From: Candidatus Skiveiella danica
GTDB taxonomy: Bacteria > Pseudomonadota > Gammaproteobacteria > Burkholderiales > Burkholderiaceae_C
Assembly (NCBI GenBank): GCA_016721925.1
Contig: JADKHE010000004.1
Coordinates: 197,879 to 261,878 of the forward strand
Length of the DNA stretch: 64,000 bases
Direction: 5' to 3'
The notes beneath the pieces were generated by a model, which did no database searches, had not been told where the DNA came from, and saw only the letters and a list, made by a program, of their open reading frames with translations. The stretch's first letter is position 1; every line of letters begins with the position of its first letter. The translations under genes and the position numbers were made by a program. Below are positions 1-8,355 of this stretch, in pieces.

Positions 1-980
1 TGCCCGAGGGGGTCAAGGGGGAGGGCAGCGACTTTGTGACAGCGCCGGAACTCACACCGCTGTTCGGGCAGACCCTGGCCGCCCAGGTGGGCCAGGCGCT
101 GGTCGAAACCGGCACGGACGAGGTCTGGGAATTTGGCGCCGGCTCGGGCGCATTGGCGCTGCAGCTGCTCGACACTCTGGGTGACAAGGTGAACCGATAC
201 ACCATCGTGGACCTCTCCGGAACCCTTCGAGCCCGCCAGCAGGCGCTGCTGACGAGGCACGGCGACAAGGTGCGCTGGGTCGAAGCGTTGCCGGACGCCC
301 TGCAGGGTGTGGTGGTGGGCAACGAGGTGCTCGACGCCATGCCGGTCAAACTGCTGGCGCGCCAGGGCGGACACACCGGTGGCGTCTGGCACGAGCGCGG
401 CGTCACACTGGCAGACGGGGCGCTGGCCTGGGCCGACCATCCGACCGAACTGCGTCCGCCGCTGGACATTCCGGGTCCGCACGACTACCTGACCGAAATC
501 CACCCGCAGGCCGAGGCCTTCATCGCCACGCTGGCGGACCGCTTCAAGGCCAGCCAGCGCAGCGGCGGCAAGGGCGGCGCTGCTTTCTTTCTGGACTATG
601 GTTTCCCGGAGAGTGAGTACTACCATCCGCAGCGCCACATGGGCACGGTGATGTGCCACCAGGCGCATCGGGCTGACACCAACCCGCTGGCCGACGTCGG
701 GCTGAAAGACATCACGGCGCACGTCAACTTCACCGGCGTGGCGCTGGCCGGGCAGGACGCCGGCCTGAGTGTGCTGGGCTACACCAGCCAGACGCGTTTC
801 CTGCTGAATTGCGGCCTGGCCACAGCCATGGAAGCCGCCACGACGCCTGAGCGCGCGAACGCGCTGAAGCTGATTGCCGAGCACGAAATGGGCGAACTGT
901 TCAAGGTGATCGGCTTTTGCACCGGCGAGCCCTGGGACGCAATGGGCTTTGCCCACGGCGACCGCTGCCATGCGCTCTGA
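1..980 (+). CDS. MidA/NDUFAF7-like SAM-dependent methyltransferase (5' partial)
   Basis: The reading frame is already open at the left edge: the codons before the GTG at 36 encode the conserved family stretch GEGSDFVTAPELTPLFG, so the gene starts outside the window. About 325 C-terminal residues are visible. EFGAGSGALA is the SAM-binding glycine-rich loop, and GNEVLDAMPV and FLDYGFPESEYYHP are family motifs of COG1565 (DUF185). Mitochondrial relatives (NDUFAF7) dimethylate an arginine of a complex I subunit; in bacteria the substrate is not established, so only the fold and methyltransferase chemistry are supported. A DUF2905 gene follows after 12 bases, suggesting cotranscription. Confidence 0.85.
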   Translation, partial: PEGVKGEGSDFVTAPELTPLFGQTLAAQVGQALVETGTDEVWEFGAGSGALALQLLDTLGDKVNRYTIVDLSGTLRARQQALLTRHGDKVRWVEALPDALQGVVVGNEVLDAMPVKLLARQGGHTGGVWHERGVTLADGALAWADHPTELRPPLDIPGPHDYLTEIHPQAEAFIATLADRFKASQRSGGKGGAAFFLDYGFPESEYYHPQRHMGTVMCHQAHRADTNPLADVGLKDITAHVNFTGVALAGQDAGLSVLGYTSQTRFLLNCGLATAMEAATTPERANALKLIAEHEMGELFKVIGFCTGEPWDAMGFAHGDRCHAL

Positions 981-992
981 ACGGCACATGAA

Positions 993-1187
993 ATGATCCG
1001 CTGGCTCATCGTCGTTTTCCTGGCCCTGATCCTGTTCAACGGGCTCATGCCCTGGCTGCAAAAGTTCGGCTTCGGCAAGTTGCCGGGCGACTTCCGCTTT
1101 CGGCTGTTCGGTCGCGAATGGTTCATTCCGCTGACCACGACGGTCCTGCTGAGCCTGTTGGCGGCGCTGATCGCCCGGTTCATCTGA
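993..1187 (+). CDS. DUF2905 family small membrane protein
   Basis: A 64-residue protein that matches the DUF2905 family in size and in the motif GKLPGDFRF between two hydrophobic helices (about residues 3-22 and 44-62). It is probably an inner-membrane protein with two transmembrane segments and a short polar loop. Function is unknown. It begins 12 bases after the methyltransferase stop, so the two are likely one transcript. Confidence 0.8.
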   Translation: MIRWLIVVFLALILFNGLMPWLQKFGFGKLPGDFRFRLFGREWFIPLTTTVLLSLLAALIARFI

Positions 1188-1258
1188 ACGAAACGCGCCT
1201 GCGGGCTTGAAACCCCTGGGCGGCGGCCCCATTCTCATACCCAAAGGGGTATCCATTC

Positions 1259-1699
1259 ATGACCGAAGCACTTCACATCGTCTGTCCGCATTGCCACACC
1301 ACCAACCGCGTCAAGGCCGCGGATATGGCCAGCGCGCCCGATTGCGGCAGCTGCCACCAGCCGCTGTTCACCGGAGCGCCGCTGGCGCTGGATGAAGCCG
1401 GGTTTGACCGCCACATCGCCCGCAGCCAGATTCCGGTGCTGGTTGATTTCTGGGCGCCGTGGTGCGGTCCCTGCCGCATGATGGCCCCGGCCTTCGAGCA
1501 GGCCGCCGCGCAGCTCGAGCCGCGTTTGCGCCTGGTCAAGGTCAACACCGAGGAGGCGCAAAACCTGGCCGCGCGCTTCAACATCCGCAGCATTCCGACA
1601 CTGGCGCTGTTTCAGGGCGGCAAGGAAGTCGCGCGCCAGCCCGGCGCGATGCGCTCGGCGGCGGAAATTGCGGGATGGGCCCAGTCGAATTTGCGTTGA
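1259..1699 (+). CDS. trxC: Thioredoxin 2 (TrxC)
   Basis: A 146-residue cytoplasmic thioredoxin with the TrxC-specific N-terminal zinc site (Cys9, Cys12, Cys29, Cys32) followed by a thioredoxin fold with the active site WCGPC (Cys69, Cys72) and the cis-proline region SIPTL. It reduces protein disulfides, and in enterobacteria TrxC is linked to oxidative stress. A small stem-loop (1237-1252, ATACCC/GGGTAT) covers the purine-rich ribosome-binding region, so translation could be modulated. Bases 1343-1508 are identical to 7013-7178 of a second, truncated trxC, while the rest of the two genes is clearly diverged. This copy is intact and presumably the functional one. Confidence 0.95.
   Translation: MTEALHIVCPHCHTTNRVKAADMASAPDCGSCHQPLFTGAPLALDEAGFDRHIARSQIPVLVDFWAPWCGPCRMMAPAFEQAAAQLEPRLRLVKVNTEEAQNLAARFNIRSIPTLALFQGGKEVARQPGAMRSAAEIAGWAQSNLR
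1343..1508 (+). repeat. 166-bp perfect direct repeat shared with the second trxC (copy 1)
   Basis: Compared base by base with 7013-7178, these 166 bases are identical. Just outside, the two genes differ at roughly one base in five, mainly at third codon positions. The shared block covers the second zinc CxxC and the WCGPC active site. Both copies have the same orientation and lie 5,670 bp apart. Confidence 0.93.
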
Positions 1700-2037
1700 G
1701 TCCGGGGGCGGGGAAGCTGCGGATGGGCTGAGCGTTGATCGCGCGAATGGGTGCGGCCTCAGTCCGGGTTCTTGTTCGTTTTGGGCAGACGGCAGGGCAC
1801 CTACCTTTCACATCCCGGACGATCAGGGTGCTCATGGAAATCCCTTTGGTTGGTGAAAAACCCCAGGGCGAATGGTCTGTCGGGGTTGGCAAAGCGACGG
1901 GGGCCGCCATGCGATCTGTGCTGATTCGCATCGAGGCCCCCAAGTGCAACTGTCCGTCAGGGCACCGGTTTGATCTCTCCCGGCCGCCAACTCTTCAGGA
2001 GTGGCCGGCTTTTGAAAAGCTCATTCCATCTGGCAGA
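1700..2037. other. 338-bp intergenic stretch, no supported gene
   Basis: No convincing coding region is seen between the trxC stop and the stop of the first DUF1254 gene. An imperfect hairpin near 1981-2011 (CCGGCC...GGCCGG followed by CTTTT) could be a weak terminator for trxC. On the minus strand a short frame starting at 1835 begins MSTLIVRDV, which resembles the start of ribbon-helix-helix antitoxins, but the resemblance stops there. Confidence 0.4.
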
Positions 2038-3540
2038 CTACTCTACCAGCTCGAAGTCATCCAATACAAAACTCCTGTTGTAGTACGCCTCTTCTGCTCC
2101 ATAAATCCTAATCAAGACAAATGGCTTCTTCCCTTCAGTAGGAATCCAGTTTGACTCCAGGCCGTCAGGAGCTTTTGGGCCGATATAAATCGTAACGCTG
2201 TCGTCAGAATTCAGCTTCATCGTCTTTCTGTCAAAGCTGGAAAGTCCGGCACGTACAAGTGGGTTATATATAAATGCGCCCGTCGCATCGTCATACATAT
2301 TAACTGCCCAGAAATTTCTTGCAGGAACACTCTTGGGGATCGTTACTTTATAAGTTTTTCCGGCAAGAAGTGGATTGCCTGCCTTGTCAAACTTTGGCGT
2401 AATGTACGCGTTGATGGGCCGAGCAGAATCCCATTTTTTAGGGAAGAACGTAACCTGGAAATAAGTGAGGGCTCGTTCTGTATAGCCTAGTCTGCCCGGG
2501 TAGTCAAAATTGAATTCGGAATTGCTATCTGGCCAAATAATGGTGTAGTAGTTCTTGCCTTCCCAGACTTTGTATTTTGCCTGAGGTTGCGCATTTGTTT
2601 GCAACATATACTGGTAGGCGTCAACAACCGCTGCCTCCATCGCTTGCTTGCTTTTGGCATCAGGGTTGAAAGGTTTGCCCTTTTCAATACCGATCGATGC
2701 CAGCATATCCATCATCACTTTGTCCCTGGGCAGGACAGGCTCAGAGTTTATGATTTTGTGCAACGTCTCAAATGTAGACAGGTTGTAAGCGGGTAAAGTC
2801 GGAAACCTCAACTGCTGTGGCGATGGATCGATGAATTTTTGCTTGGGCGGATTGGCGGCTTGCGACAAGGGATACAGTTTGACCCCGTCTCTGACGTACT
2901 GTGCAGCTTTGGCCAAATCACTCTTGGGCCCAGGCAATGCACGGAATGCAAAATATACGATATTGGAGCCGGTATGAATGACGTAATAGCCTTTTGGAAC
3001 TGGCTTTTTGTACCCTGGAGGCAGCAATAGATACTTGCCGCCTTTGCCTTTATCCAGTCCGGGAGGGCCAACATCTGCAACGGTTGTCTGCCATGTTCCT
3101 ACCACTTGTCCAAAAAAGCTCGCTACATCTGATGCAGCAGGCACCACCAGTACCGCAGGTTCTGCCGACAGATCAGAATAACCTGTTGTATAGGGAACCT
3201 GATTGTTTGCCGTAAGCGCTTCGAGTACTTGCGTCCCCGGTTTTGAGAATGCAACAATGTCATTCGACTGCGCACCGACTGCATTGTTCGCTTTGATGAA
3301 ATTGTAGATATCCAGTGCCGGTGTTGCCCAAATAACCGATTCAAAAGCTCTTTGGTACTTTACCTGATAATCCAGATCTTTAACTGACTGTTTGCTTCCT
3401 TCTGCCGGCTGTCCACCCACAGGCCCAACTTTCGGATTTATTGCACTTAATGCCAGAGGATCTTCCGCCGCGGCGATCTCCGCCACGTTGGCGAAATTGA
3501 TGAGCAAGAATGCTGACAATAAGACTAATGGTTTCTTCAC
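2038..3540 (-). CDS. Exported DUF1254/DUF1214 protein, low-GC copy
   Basis: A 500-residue exported protein. The GTG at 3540 is preferred because AGGAGA lies 6 bases upstream and the resulting N-terminus (KKPLVLLSAFLLINFANVAE) is a normal signal peptide; an earlier ATG at 3570 would spoil it. The N-terminal half is DUF1254, with the family motif GGKYLLLPPGY, and the C-terminal half is DUF1214, with ARNFWAVNMYD and a final FVLIRIYG...YNRSF. Biochemical function is unknown. The gene is near 48% GC by hand count of one line, well below its neighbours, and lies 127 bp downstream of a GC-rich paralogue. It looks horizontally acquired. Confidence 0.85.
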   Translation of the reverse strand: MKKPLVLLSAFLLINFANVAEIAAAEDPLALSAINPKVGPVGGQPAEGSKQSVKDLDYQVKYQRAFESVIWATPALDIYNFIKANNAVGAQSNDIVAFSKPGTQVLEALTANNQVPYTTGYSDLSAEPAVLVVPAASDVASFFGQVVGTWQTTVADVGPPGLDKGKGGKYLLLPPGYKKPVPKGYYVIHTGSNIVYFAFRALPGPKSDLAKAAQYVRDGVKLYPLSQAANPPKQKFIDPSPQQLRFPTLPAYNLSTFETLHKIINSEPVLPRDKVMMDMLASIGIEKGKPFNPDAKSKQAMEAAVVDAYQYMLQTNAQPQAKYKVWEGKNYYTIIWPDSNSEFNFDYPGRLGYTERALTYFQVTFFPKKWDSARPINAYITPKFDKAGNPLLAGKTYKVTIPKSVPARNFWAVNMYDDATGAFIYNPLVRAGLSSFDRKTMKLNSDDSVTIYIGPKAPDGLESNWIPTEGKKPFVLIRIYGAEEAYYNRSFVLDDFELVE

Positions 3541-3667
3541 AAAAATTCTCCTAAAAAAATATCTGAGCAAGTCATGGTTTTCGGGGGTCCGTCATACAAC
3601 TGCTGAAAAAAGGGCTGAAAACACAGAGGGGTACTAGAGCGCCCTTCATCGATTCAGCTCTGCAAAC

Positions 3668-5206
3668 TCAGGGCACCAGCTCAATCTTTCCCGGCCGCCA
3701 GCTCTTGTTGAACCAGGGCTCCAGCGGCCCGTACAGGCGCAGGATGGTGAACCAGGTCTGACCGGGAATCGTCTGCACCCAGTTGGCTTCCCTGCCGGCA
3801 GGCACTTTCGGGCCGAAGTACACGTCAATGGAGCCGTCGGCGTTCTTCTGCACGCCTTTGTTCTGGCTGCTCACGCTGGGGAACTGTTCATTGGTCTGGA
3901 TCATCGAGCGGGTCTGCCCGCTGTAGACGATCACGGACCAGAAAGCCTTGGCCGGCACATTCGGCGGCAGGCGCAGCTTGTAGTTCTTGCCGCCATCCAG
4001 CGGGTTGTTGCCGGCGTCCAGCGCAGACCACGGGTAGATCGAGCCTTCACCGACGATCTTGGTGTCCATTGCCGGGGTGACGCCGGTGGCCAGGAAGAAG
4101 AAGAACGCGGAGGCGTCCAGGTTGGCGACGCCCGGCTGCGATTCGAACTTATAGCCGCCAAGGAAGGGCAGGCGCCAGTTGCTGTTGTCGTAGTAGTAGC
4201 CCGCGCGGTCTTTCAACCGGTAGGCAATGGTGCGTGCGGTGGCATCGCCCACGGCGGCCGCTTCGGTCAGGATCTTCTTCATGCGCTCATCGGGCGCGAA
4301 GGGTTTGCCTTTCTGGATGCCGAGCGACGCCCACATGCCCAGCGTGGTGGGGTCCACCGAACGGGTGGGTTCTTCCTGCACCACCTGGTTCAGCATTTCC
4401 CAGAATTCGAAGCCAGCCGGCCCCACCATGTTGAATGGCTTGCCCGACATGTCCACGAAGTTGAGCTTGGGCGGATTGGCTGCCTGGCCCAGCGGATAGA
4501 TCCTGGTGTACTTCTTGACCGCGTCGACCCCCGGCTTCGCATCGCCGTTGACGAGGAAGCTGCGCCAGGGAATCCAGACGCTGAAAGTCGCTGGCCGTAC
4601 CACGTGGTAGCCCTTGGGCACCTCGCCCTTGTAGCCGGGTGGCAGCAACAGATACTTGCCGCCTTGTCCATGATCGGGGCCGGTGATGCCGACATCGCCC
4701 GCCCAGCGATACCACATGTCGTCAATCAGACCCAGCACCTTCGGCGGCACTTCGAGCACCAGCGGGCCGTTCTTCAGGTCGAGCCAGAACCAGGTGTAGG
4801 GTGTGTTGTCATTGGCGGTCAGCTCAACGGTACGGGAATCAACCTTCTGCTCCCAGATCGGTACCGTGAGGTTCGCCGGTCCCATGGTGAGCATGGCACG
4901 ACGGTTGGCGAGCTGGTTGACCGGTGGCAGGCCCAGCAGGTAACCTTGAACCGCTCGCTGGAAATCCAGGTTGTCGTAGAGTTTTTGCGCGGTGGCCGCA
5001 TCGGGCACGCCACCGGAAAAATTCAGTGTGCCCAGGCGCGTATCAACCTTGTCCGGCACGGCCACACCTGCCGGCATCGGCGTCGAATACTTGAATTGCG
5101 CATCAGCCGCCGGGCCGGAAAGTGGTTGTGCCTGGCTGGCGACCGCCGCAAACGCGAGCGCCGTGGCGAGCGCCGCGTGGCGAGCGAGAACGCGTGGGTG
5201 TTTCAT
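3668..5206 (-). CDS. Exported DUF1254/DUF1214 protein, high-GC copy
   Basis: A 512-residue protein with a signal peptide ending near ASQAQP (about residue 27). DUF1254 occupies the N-terminal half (GGKYLLLPPGYKGEVPKGYHV, then IYPLGQAANPPK), and DUF1214 the C-terminal half (PAKAFWSVIVYS, WFTILRLYGPLEPWFNKSW). It is clearly paralogous to the gene downstream on the same strand, which keeps the same motifs, but base composition is typical of the rest of this genome. It is divergent from an AraC-type regulator with about 146 bp between the start codons, so that regulator probably controls it. No enzymatic activity is established for this family. Confidence 0.88.
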   Translation of the reverse strand: MKHPRVLARHAALATALAFAAVASQAQPLSGPAADAQFKYSTPMPAGVAVPDKVDTRLGTLNFSGGVPDAATAQKLYDNLDFQRAVQGYLLGLPPVNQLANRRAMLTMGPANLTVPIWEQKVDSRTVELTANDNTPYTWFWLDLKNGPLVLEVPPKVLGLIDDMWYRWAGDVGITGPDHGQGGKYLLLPPGYKGEVPKGYHVVRPATFSVWIPWRSFLVNGDAKPGVDAVKKYTRIYPLGQAANPPKLNFVDMSGKPFNMVGPAGFEFWEMLNQVVQEEPTRSVDPTTLGMWASLGIQKGKPFAPDERMKKILTEAAAVGDATARTIAYRLKDRAGYYYDNSNWRLPFLGGYKFESQPGVANLDASAFFFFLATGVTPAMDTKIVGEGSIYPWSALDAGNNPLDGGKNYKLRLPPNVPAKAFWSVIVYSGQTRSMIQTNEQFPSVSSQNKGVQKNADGSIDVYFGPKVPAGREANWVQTIPGQTWFTILRLYGPLEPWFNKSWRPGKIELVP

Positions 5207-5352
5207 GATTGTTCCTTACCGTCGTAAATCTCTTGCCGAAGACGAACCAACAACATCGCACAGGACATGTGATCCGTTTCGAATCAGGGATATCACTTAA
5301 TGTTAGAGCGCCAAGTGCATCAGCGCCTTGCAATTTCGGCCAAAATCGCAGC

Positions 5353-6444
5353 ATGATCATGGATCCCGTCAAGGGTTTGTCGGTGGGCCCGCAACTTGTT
5401 TCGCAAGCCATGCCGCCCTACGCGCAAAGTGGCGTGGGTGAAGTCCGCATTGGCCCGATCCTCGCCATCCCGCAGGTTCTGAAAGAACACGGCGTCAACG
5501 CGCAGACGGCCTTCTCGCGCGCGGGCGTGCCGCTGTCGCTGTTCAGTGACGCCGAAGCGAGACTGCCGGTCGATGCAGTCGGGCGGCTTCTTGCGGAGTG
5601 TGCAAGTCTCTCGGGCTGTCCGCATTTCGGGCTGCTGGTGGGCGAGCGGTTTTCACTGGATGGTCTGGGACCATTGGGAGACTTGATGCGCGCTTCGCCC
5701 AGCGTTGGCGTCGCCCTGCGCCACCTGCTGCAGCACCTGCCGATGGTGGATCGCAGCGCGGCGCCGTTGTTGCTGTTGTTGTTGCCGCCCGAAGGCAACG
5801 CCGCCGTGCTGGGCTATTCGTTGGTTCGCCATGAAACACCGCACGCCAGGCACATTTACGACGCTGTCATGGCGATCGGGCAGCGGATACTGGTTGCCCT
5901 GTGTGGCGATACCTTCGTGCCCGTTTGTGTTCAATTTCCCCTTGGTCGTCCGGCGAATGTTGACGCCTACCGGCGAATGTTCCATGCGCCTTTGAGCTTT
6001 GACGCCGAGCTTGCAGGAGTGGTTTTCGCGGCATCGTGGCTGGCCCATCCGATAGCCGGCGCCGATGCGGCGCGCTACGGGGCGCTGTGGCAGGCGATGC
6101 AGCAGGCGCAGGCCGCGAGCACGATCAGTCTTGGCGAAAAAGTCGAGCGGACTCTGCACCAGATGCTGCTGGGCGGCCAGGGCACGGCGGATGCGGTGGC
6201 GAGCCACTTCTGCGTCAGTGTGCGAACCTTGCGACGTCGGCTGGCCACCGAAGGCAGGAGTTTCCAGGCGATGTTGAACCAGGCGCGGTACGAACTGGCT
6301 TGCCAGCTGCTGCACAACACGCGCTTACCGGTCTCGCACATTGCGGCAGCACTGCAATATACTGATGCCACCGCCTTCACGCGCGCCTTCCACGGTTGGG
6401 CGGGAAGCAGCCCGACGGACTGGCGTACCGTTTCGTCTCGCTGA
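5353..6444 (+). CDS. AraC family transcriptional regulator (arabinose-binding-domain type)
   Basis: A 363-residue protein if started at ATG 5353, which fits the family; the frame stays open upstream to 5209, but that part has no regulator-like features. The N-terminal two thirds resemble the ligand-binding domain of the OruR/ArgR-like AraC subgroup. The C-terminal roughly 90 residues hold the double helix-turn-helix: first helix pair around ASHFCVSVRTLRRRLATEG, second around LPVSHIAAALQYTDATAFTRAF, ending PTDWR. It is divergent from the DUF1254 gene, and control of that pair is inferred from position. The inducer is unknown. Confidence 0.88.
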   Translation: MIMDPVKGLSVGPQLVSQAMPPYAQSGVGEVRIGPILAIPQVLKEHGVNAQTAFSRAGVPLSLFSDAEARLPVDAVGRLLAECASLSGCPHFGLLVGERFSLDGLGPLGDLMRASPSVGVALRHLLQHLPMVDRSAAPLLLLLLPPEGNAAVLGYSLVRHETPHARHIYDAVMAIGQRILVALCGDTFVPVCVQFPLGRPANVDAYRRMFHAPLSFDAELAGVVFAASWLAHPIAGADAARYGALWQAMQQAQAASTISLGEKVERTLHQMLLGGQGTADAVASHFCVSVRTLRRRLATEGRSFQAMLNQARYELACQLLHNTRLPVSHIAAALQYTDATAFTRAFHGWAGSSPTDWRTVSSR

Positions 6445-6775
6445 GACTCACTTTGGGGACTCTACACTTCCCGTCAGAAAACAAGTCGGCTCTGCTCTAG
6501 AGCCCGGCAGTTCACGAAATCGAAGCCGTTATCTGGGTGACCGCTTTGGCATCTTGGGCCACTGGAATGAACGGCTGGTCCCACAGATCATGGCTGTCCG
6601 GTCGCGATCGATTGGGACAGTTGGCAAACTCAAGCCAAATACCCGCGCCCAGTCTCAAGCAGTCAATGGTTTGACATTTTTCCCGGGCGGCTGCCAATCG
6701 CCATTTGCAATGGGCCCTGAACCGATTGCAGTCGTCAAAGCCGTCATGCAATCTCGCCCTGTTGGCCATCCCCCC
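6445..6775. other. Unassigned stretch between araC-type gene and cca remnant
   Basis: About 330 bases with no recognisable gene. Frames remain open on both strands through this segment, but the translations match nothing I recognise and have no start with a ribosome-binding site. It ends at a run of eight C residues (about 6770-6777) at the edge of the cca remnant. It is probably degraded DNA left by rearrangement. Confidence 0.4.
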
Positions 6776-6928
6776 CCAGGCCGCCACCGCCGCCACCCGC
6801 GCCGCATGGATCAGATCCCCGACCTTCTGGCCCGTGATGCCCATCGCCATGGCTTGTTCCGCGATGGCGGATGTGACCACCGATTGCGCCGCTGCCAATG
6901 CACCCGCCTGCCGCGCGTGCTGCGGATA
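6776..6928 (-). pseudogene. Remnant of the 3' end of a cca gene
   Basis: Read on the minus strand this encodes YPQHARQAGALAAAQSV...AARVAAVAAW, which aligns without gaps to the C-terminal part of the intact CCA-adding enzyme in this window (YPQRARLAGALAAAQSV...AARTVAVSAW). Only about 51 codons are left. By eye the nucleotide identity to the intact gene is about three quarters, so this is not a recent copy. The homology begins next to the palindrome at 6935-6955, on whose other side a truncated trxC begins. Confidence 0.85.
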
Positions 6929-6934
6929 GAGCGT

Positions 6935-6955
6935 AATTGGAGTCTGGCCCCAATT
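6935..6955. repeat. 21-bp palindrome at the cca/trxC junction
   Basis: AATTGG and CCAATT flank a partly palindromic centre (AGTCTGGCC). It lies exactly between the cca remnant and the truncated trxC. From memory, similar AATTGGGGTCAGACCCCAATT-type motifs are scattered in many proteobacterial genomes, sometimes near transposase genes; that link is recollection, not shown here. It may be the footprint of a lost mobile element. Confidence 0.6.
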
Positions 6956-6960
6956 TCCCC

Positions 6961-7369
6961 CTGCCACACCACGAACCGCGTCAGGACGACCGATCTTTCA
7001 AGCGCGCCAGACTGCGGCAGCTGCCACCAGCCGCTGTTCACCGGAGCGCCGCTGGCGCTGGATGAAGCCGGGTTTGACCGCCACATCGCCCGCAGCCAGA
7101 TTCCGGTGCTGGTTGATTTCTGGGCGCCGTGGTGCGGTCCCTGCCGCATGATGGCCCCGGCCTTCGAGCAGGCCGCCGTGCAACTGGAACCGCAGGTGCG
7201 GCTGGTGAAGGTCAACACGGAAGACCACCCGAACCTGGCGGCGCGCTTCAACATCCGCAGCATCCCGACGCTGGCGCTGTTCCAGGGCGGCCACGAGGTG
7301 GCGCGCCAGGCGGGCGCGATGCGTTCGGCGGCGGACATTGCGCGCTGGGTGCAGGCGAATCGGCGCTGA
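6961..7369 (+). pseudogene. Second trxC copy, truncated at the 5' end
   Basis: From CHTTNRV onward this follows TrxC to the C-terminus, with intact WCGPC and a normal stop. The first 11 codons, including the start codon and the first zinc cysteine (Cys9 of copy 1), are missing and replaced by the palindromic junction. The frame is open far upstream but through unrelated sequence; a GTG at 6918 is the nearest possible start, without a ribosome-binding site. A leaky or fused product with a working thioredoxin fold cannot be excluded, but a pseudogene is more likely. Its central 166 bases equal those of the intact copy. Confidence 0.75.
7013..7178 (+). repeat. 166-bp perfect direct repeat shared with intact trxC (copy 2)
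   Basis: Identical to 1343-1508, with mismatches immediately outside on both sides. It has the same orientation as copy 1. Confidence 0.93.
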
Positions 7370-7402
7370 ACGGCCCGTAGCCGGTGGCGATTCCGGGCTG
7401 GG

Positions 7403-8239
7403 CTAGCGGCTGCCCCAGATCGCCGCCCCCACCACCAGGACGGCCGCCACCGCCACGTTCCACAGCAGCGGCTGGCCCGTGCTCACCAGCAGCAACACGG
7501 TGGAGAGGATGGGCGTGGCGAAGGCCAGCAGGCCGATGCGCCGGGTGTCGCCCTGCTTGATCGCCGCGTCCCAGAGAAAGAACGCCCCACCGAGTGGGCC
7601 GAGGCCCAGCGCCGCGATCAGCAGGGCGTCGCTCGCGGTCAGCGCAATCGCGGGCTCCAGCGCCACATGGCAGCCCAGCGACAGCAAGCCGGACGCGGCC
7701 GCGAAACCGCCCACCGCGGCGGTCGGAAAGTGCGGCAGGCGGCGCGTCAGCAGCGAGTAGCTGGACCAGACGAAGGCCGAGGCCAGCGCCAGCAGGTAGC
7801 CGATCTGAAAGCCTCCGCCGCTCCCGCCCGAGCCGCCCCGGCCCAGGATCGCGATCGCCGCGCCGGCAAAGCCGATCAGCGCCGCCACCACGTGCCGGGT
7901 GTGCAGCGTCACCCCGGGCAGGAACAGCGGCGCCAGCACCACCATGCCCAGCGGCCAGAGGTAGTTGATCAGGTTGGCCTCCACGGCCGGTGCCGTGCGC
8001 AGGGCCATGAACAGCAGGAAGTGAAAACCGAACAGGCCGTAGATGCCCACCGCGAGCGTCGGCACGGGCACCTTCCACGCGCTCAGGCGAAAGCGCGACA
8101 GCGGCAGCGCGATCAGGCTGCCCACGAGCAGGCCGAGGCCGGTCAGCAGGAACGGGGGCACATGGGACAGTTTCACGCCCAGTGGCGCCAGCGTGCCCCA
8201 CAGGGCGATGGCGGCCAGGGCCAGCAGATCGGCTTTCAT
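7403..8239 (-). CDS. EamA/DMT family inner-membrane transporter
   Basis: A 278-residue, almost entirely hydrophobic protein with about ten predicted transmembrane helices in two EamA-type repeats, the usual size for drug/metabolite transporters. The N-terminus (LLALAAIALWGTLAPLGVKL) is the typical first EamA helix, and a glycine-rich cytoplasmic loop (GRGGSGGSGGG) separates the halves. Substrate cannot be predicted. It is convergent with the truncated trxC and divergent from the acylase gene. Confidence 0.88.
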   Translation of the reverse strand: MKADLLALAAIALWGTLAPLGVKLSHVPPFLLTGLGLLVGSLIALPLSRFRLSAWKVPVPTLAVGIYGLFGFHFLLFMALRTAPAVEANLINYLWPLGMVVLAPLFLPGVTLHTRHVVAALIGFAGAAIAILGRGGSGGSGGGFQIGYLLALASAFVWSSYSLLTRRLPHFPTAAVGGFAAASGLLSLGCHVALEPAIALTASDALLIAALGLGPLGGAFFLWDAAIKQGDTRRIGLLAFATPILSTVLLLVSTGQPLLWNVAVAAVLVVGAAIWGSR

Positions 8240-8355
8240 GCGGCGAGCATAACGGGCTTAGGGAAAACCAAGCTGAGCGGCCCCGCCTGGCGCCCCTATC
8301 ATCGTTCCAGGGCCCGACCGAGGTCCGGTTCAAGGCCCAAACCAAGGAGACAACA

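Noticed and set aside
1578..1835. Antitoxin-like start MSTLIVRDV on the minus strand
   Set aside because: Only about nine residues resemble FitA-type antitoxins; the rest does not, and no toxin gene follows.
1735..2154. Possible plus-strand gene overlapping the DUF1254 stop
   Set aside because: There is no ribosome-binding site and no similarity, and it runs into the end of a real gene on the other strand.
6341..7369. Fusion protein of unknown N-terminus with a thioredoxin domain
   Set aside because: The upstream part overlaps the AraC gene in another frame and includes the cca remnant read backwards. It is chance openness before a truncated trxC.
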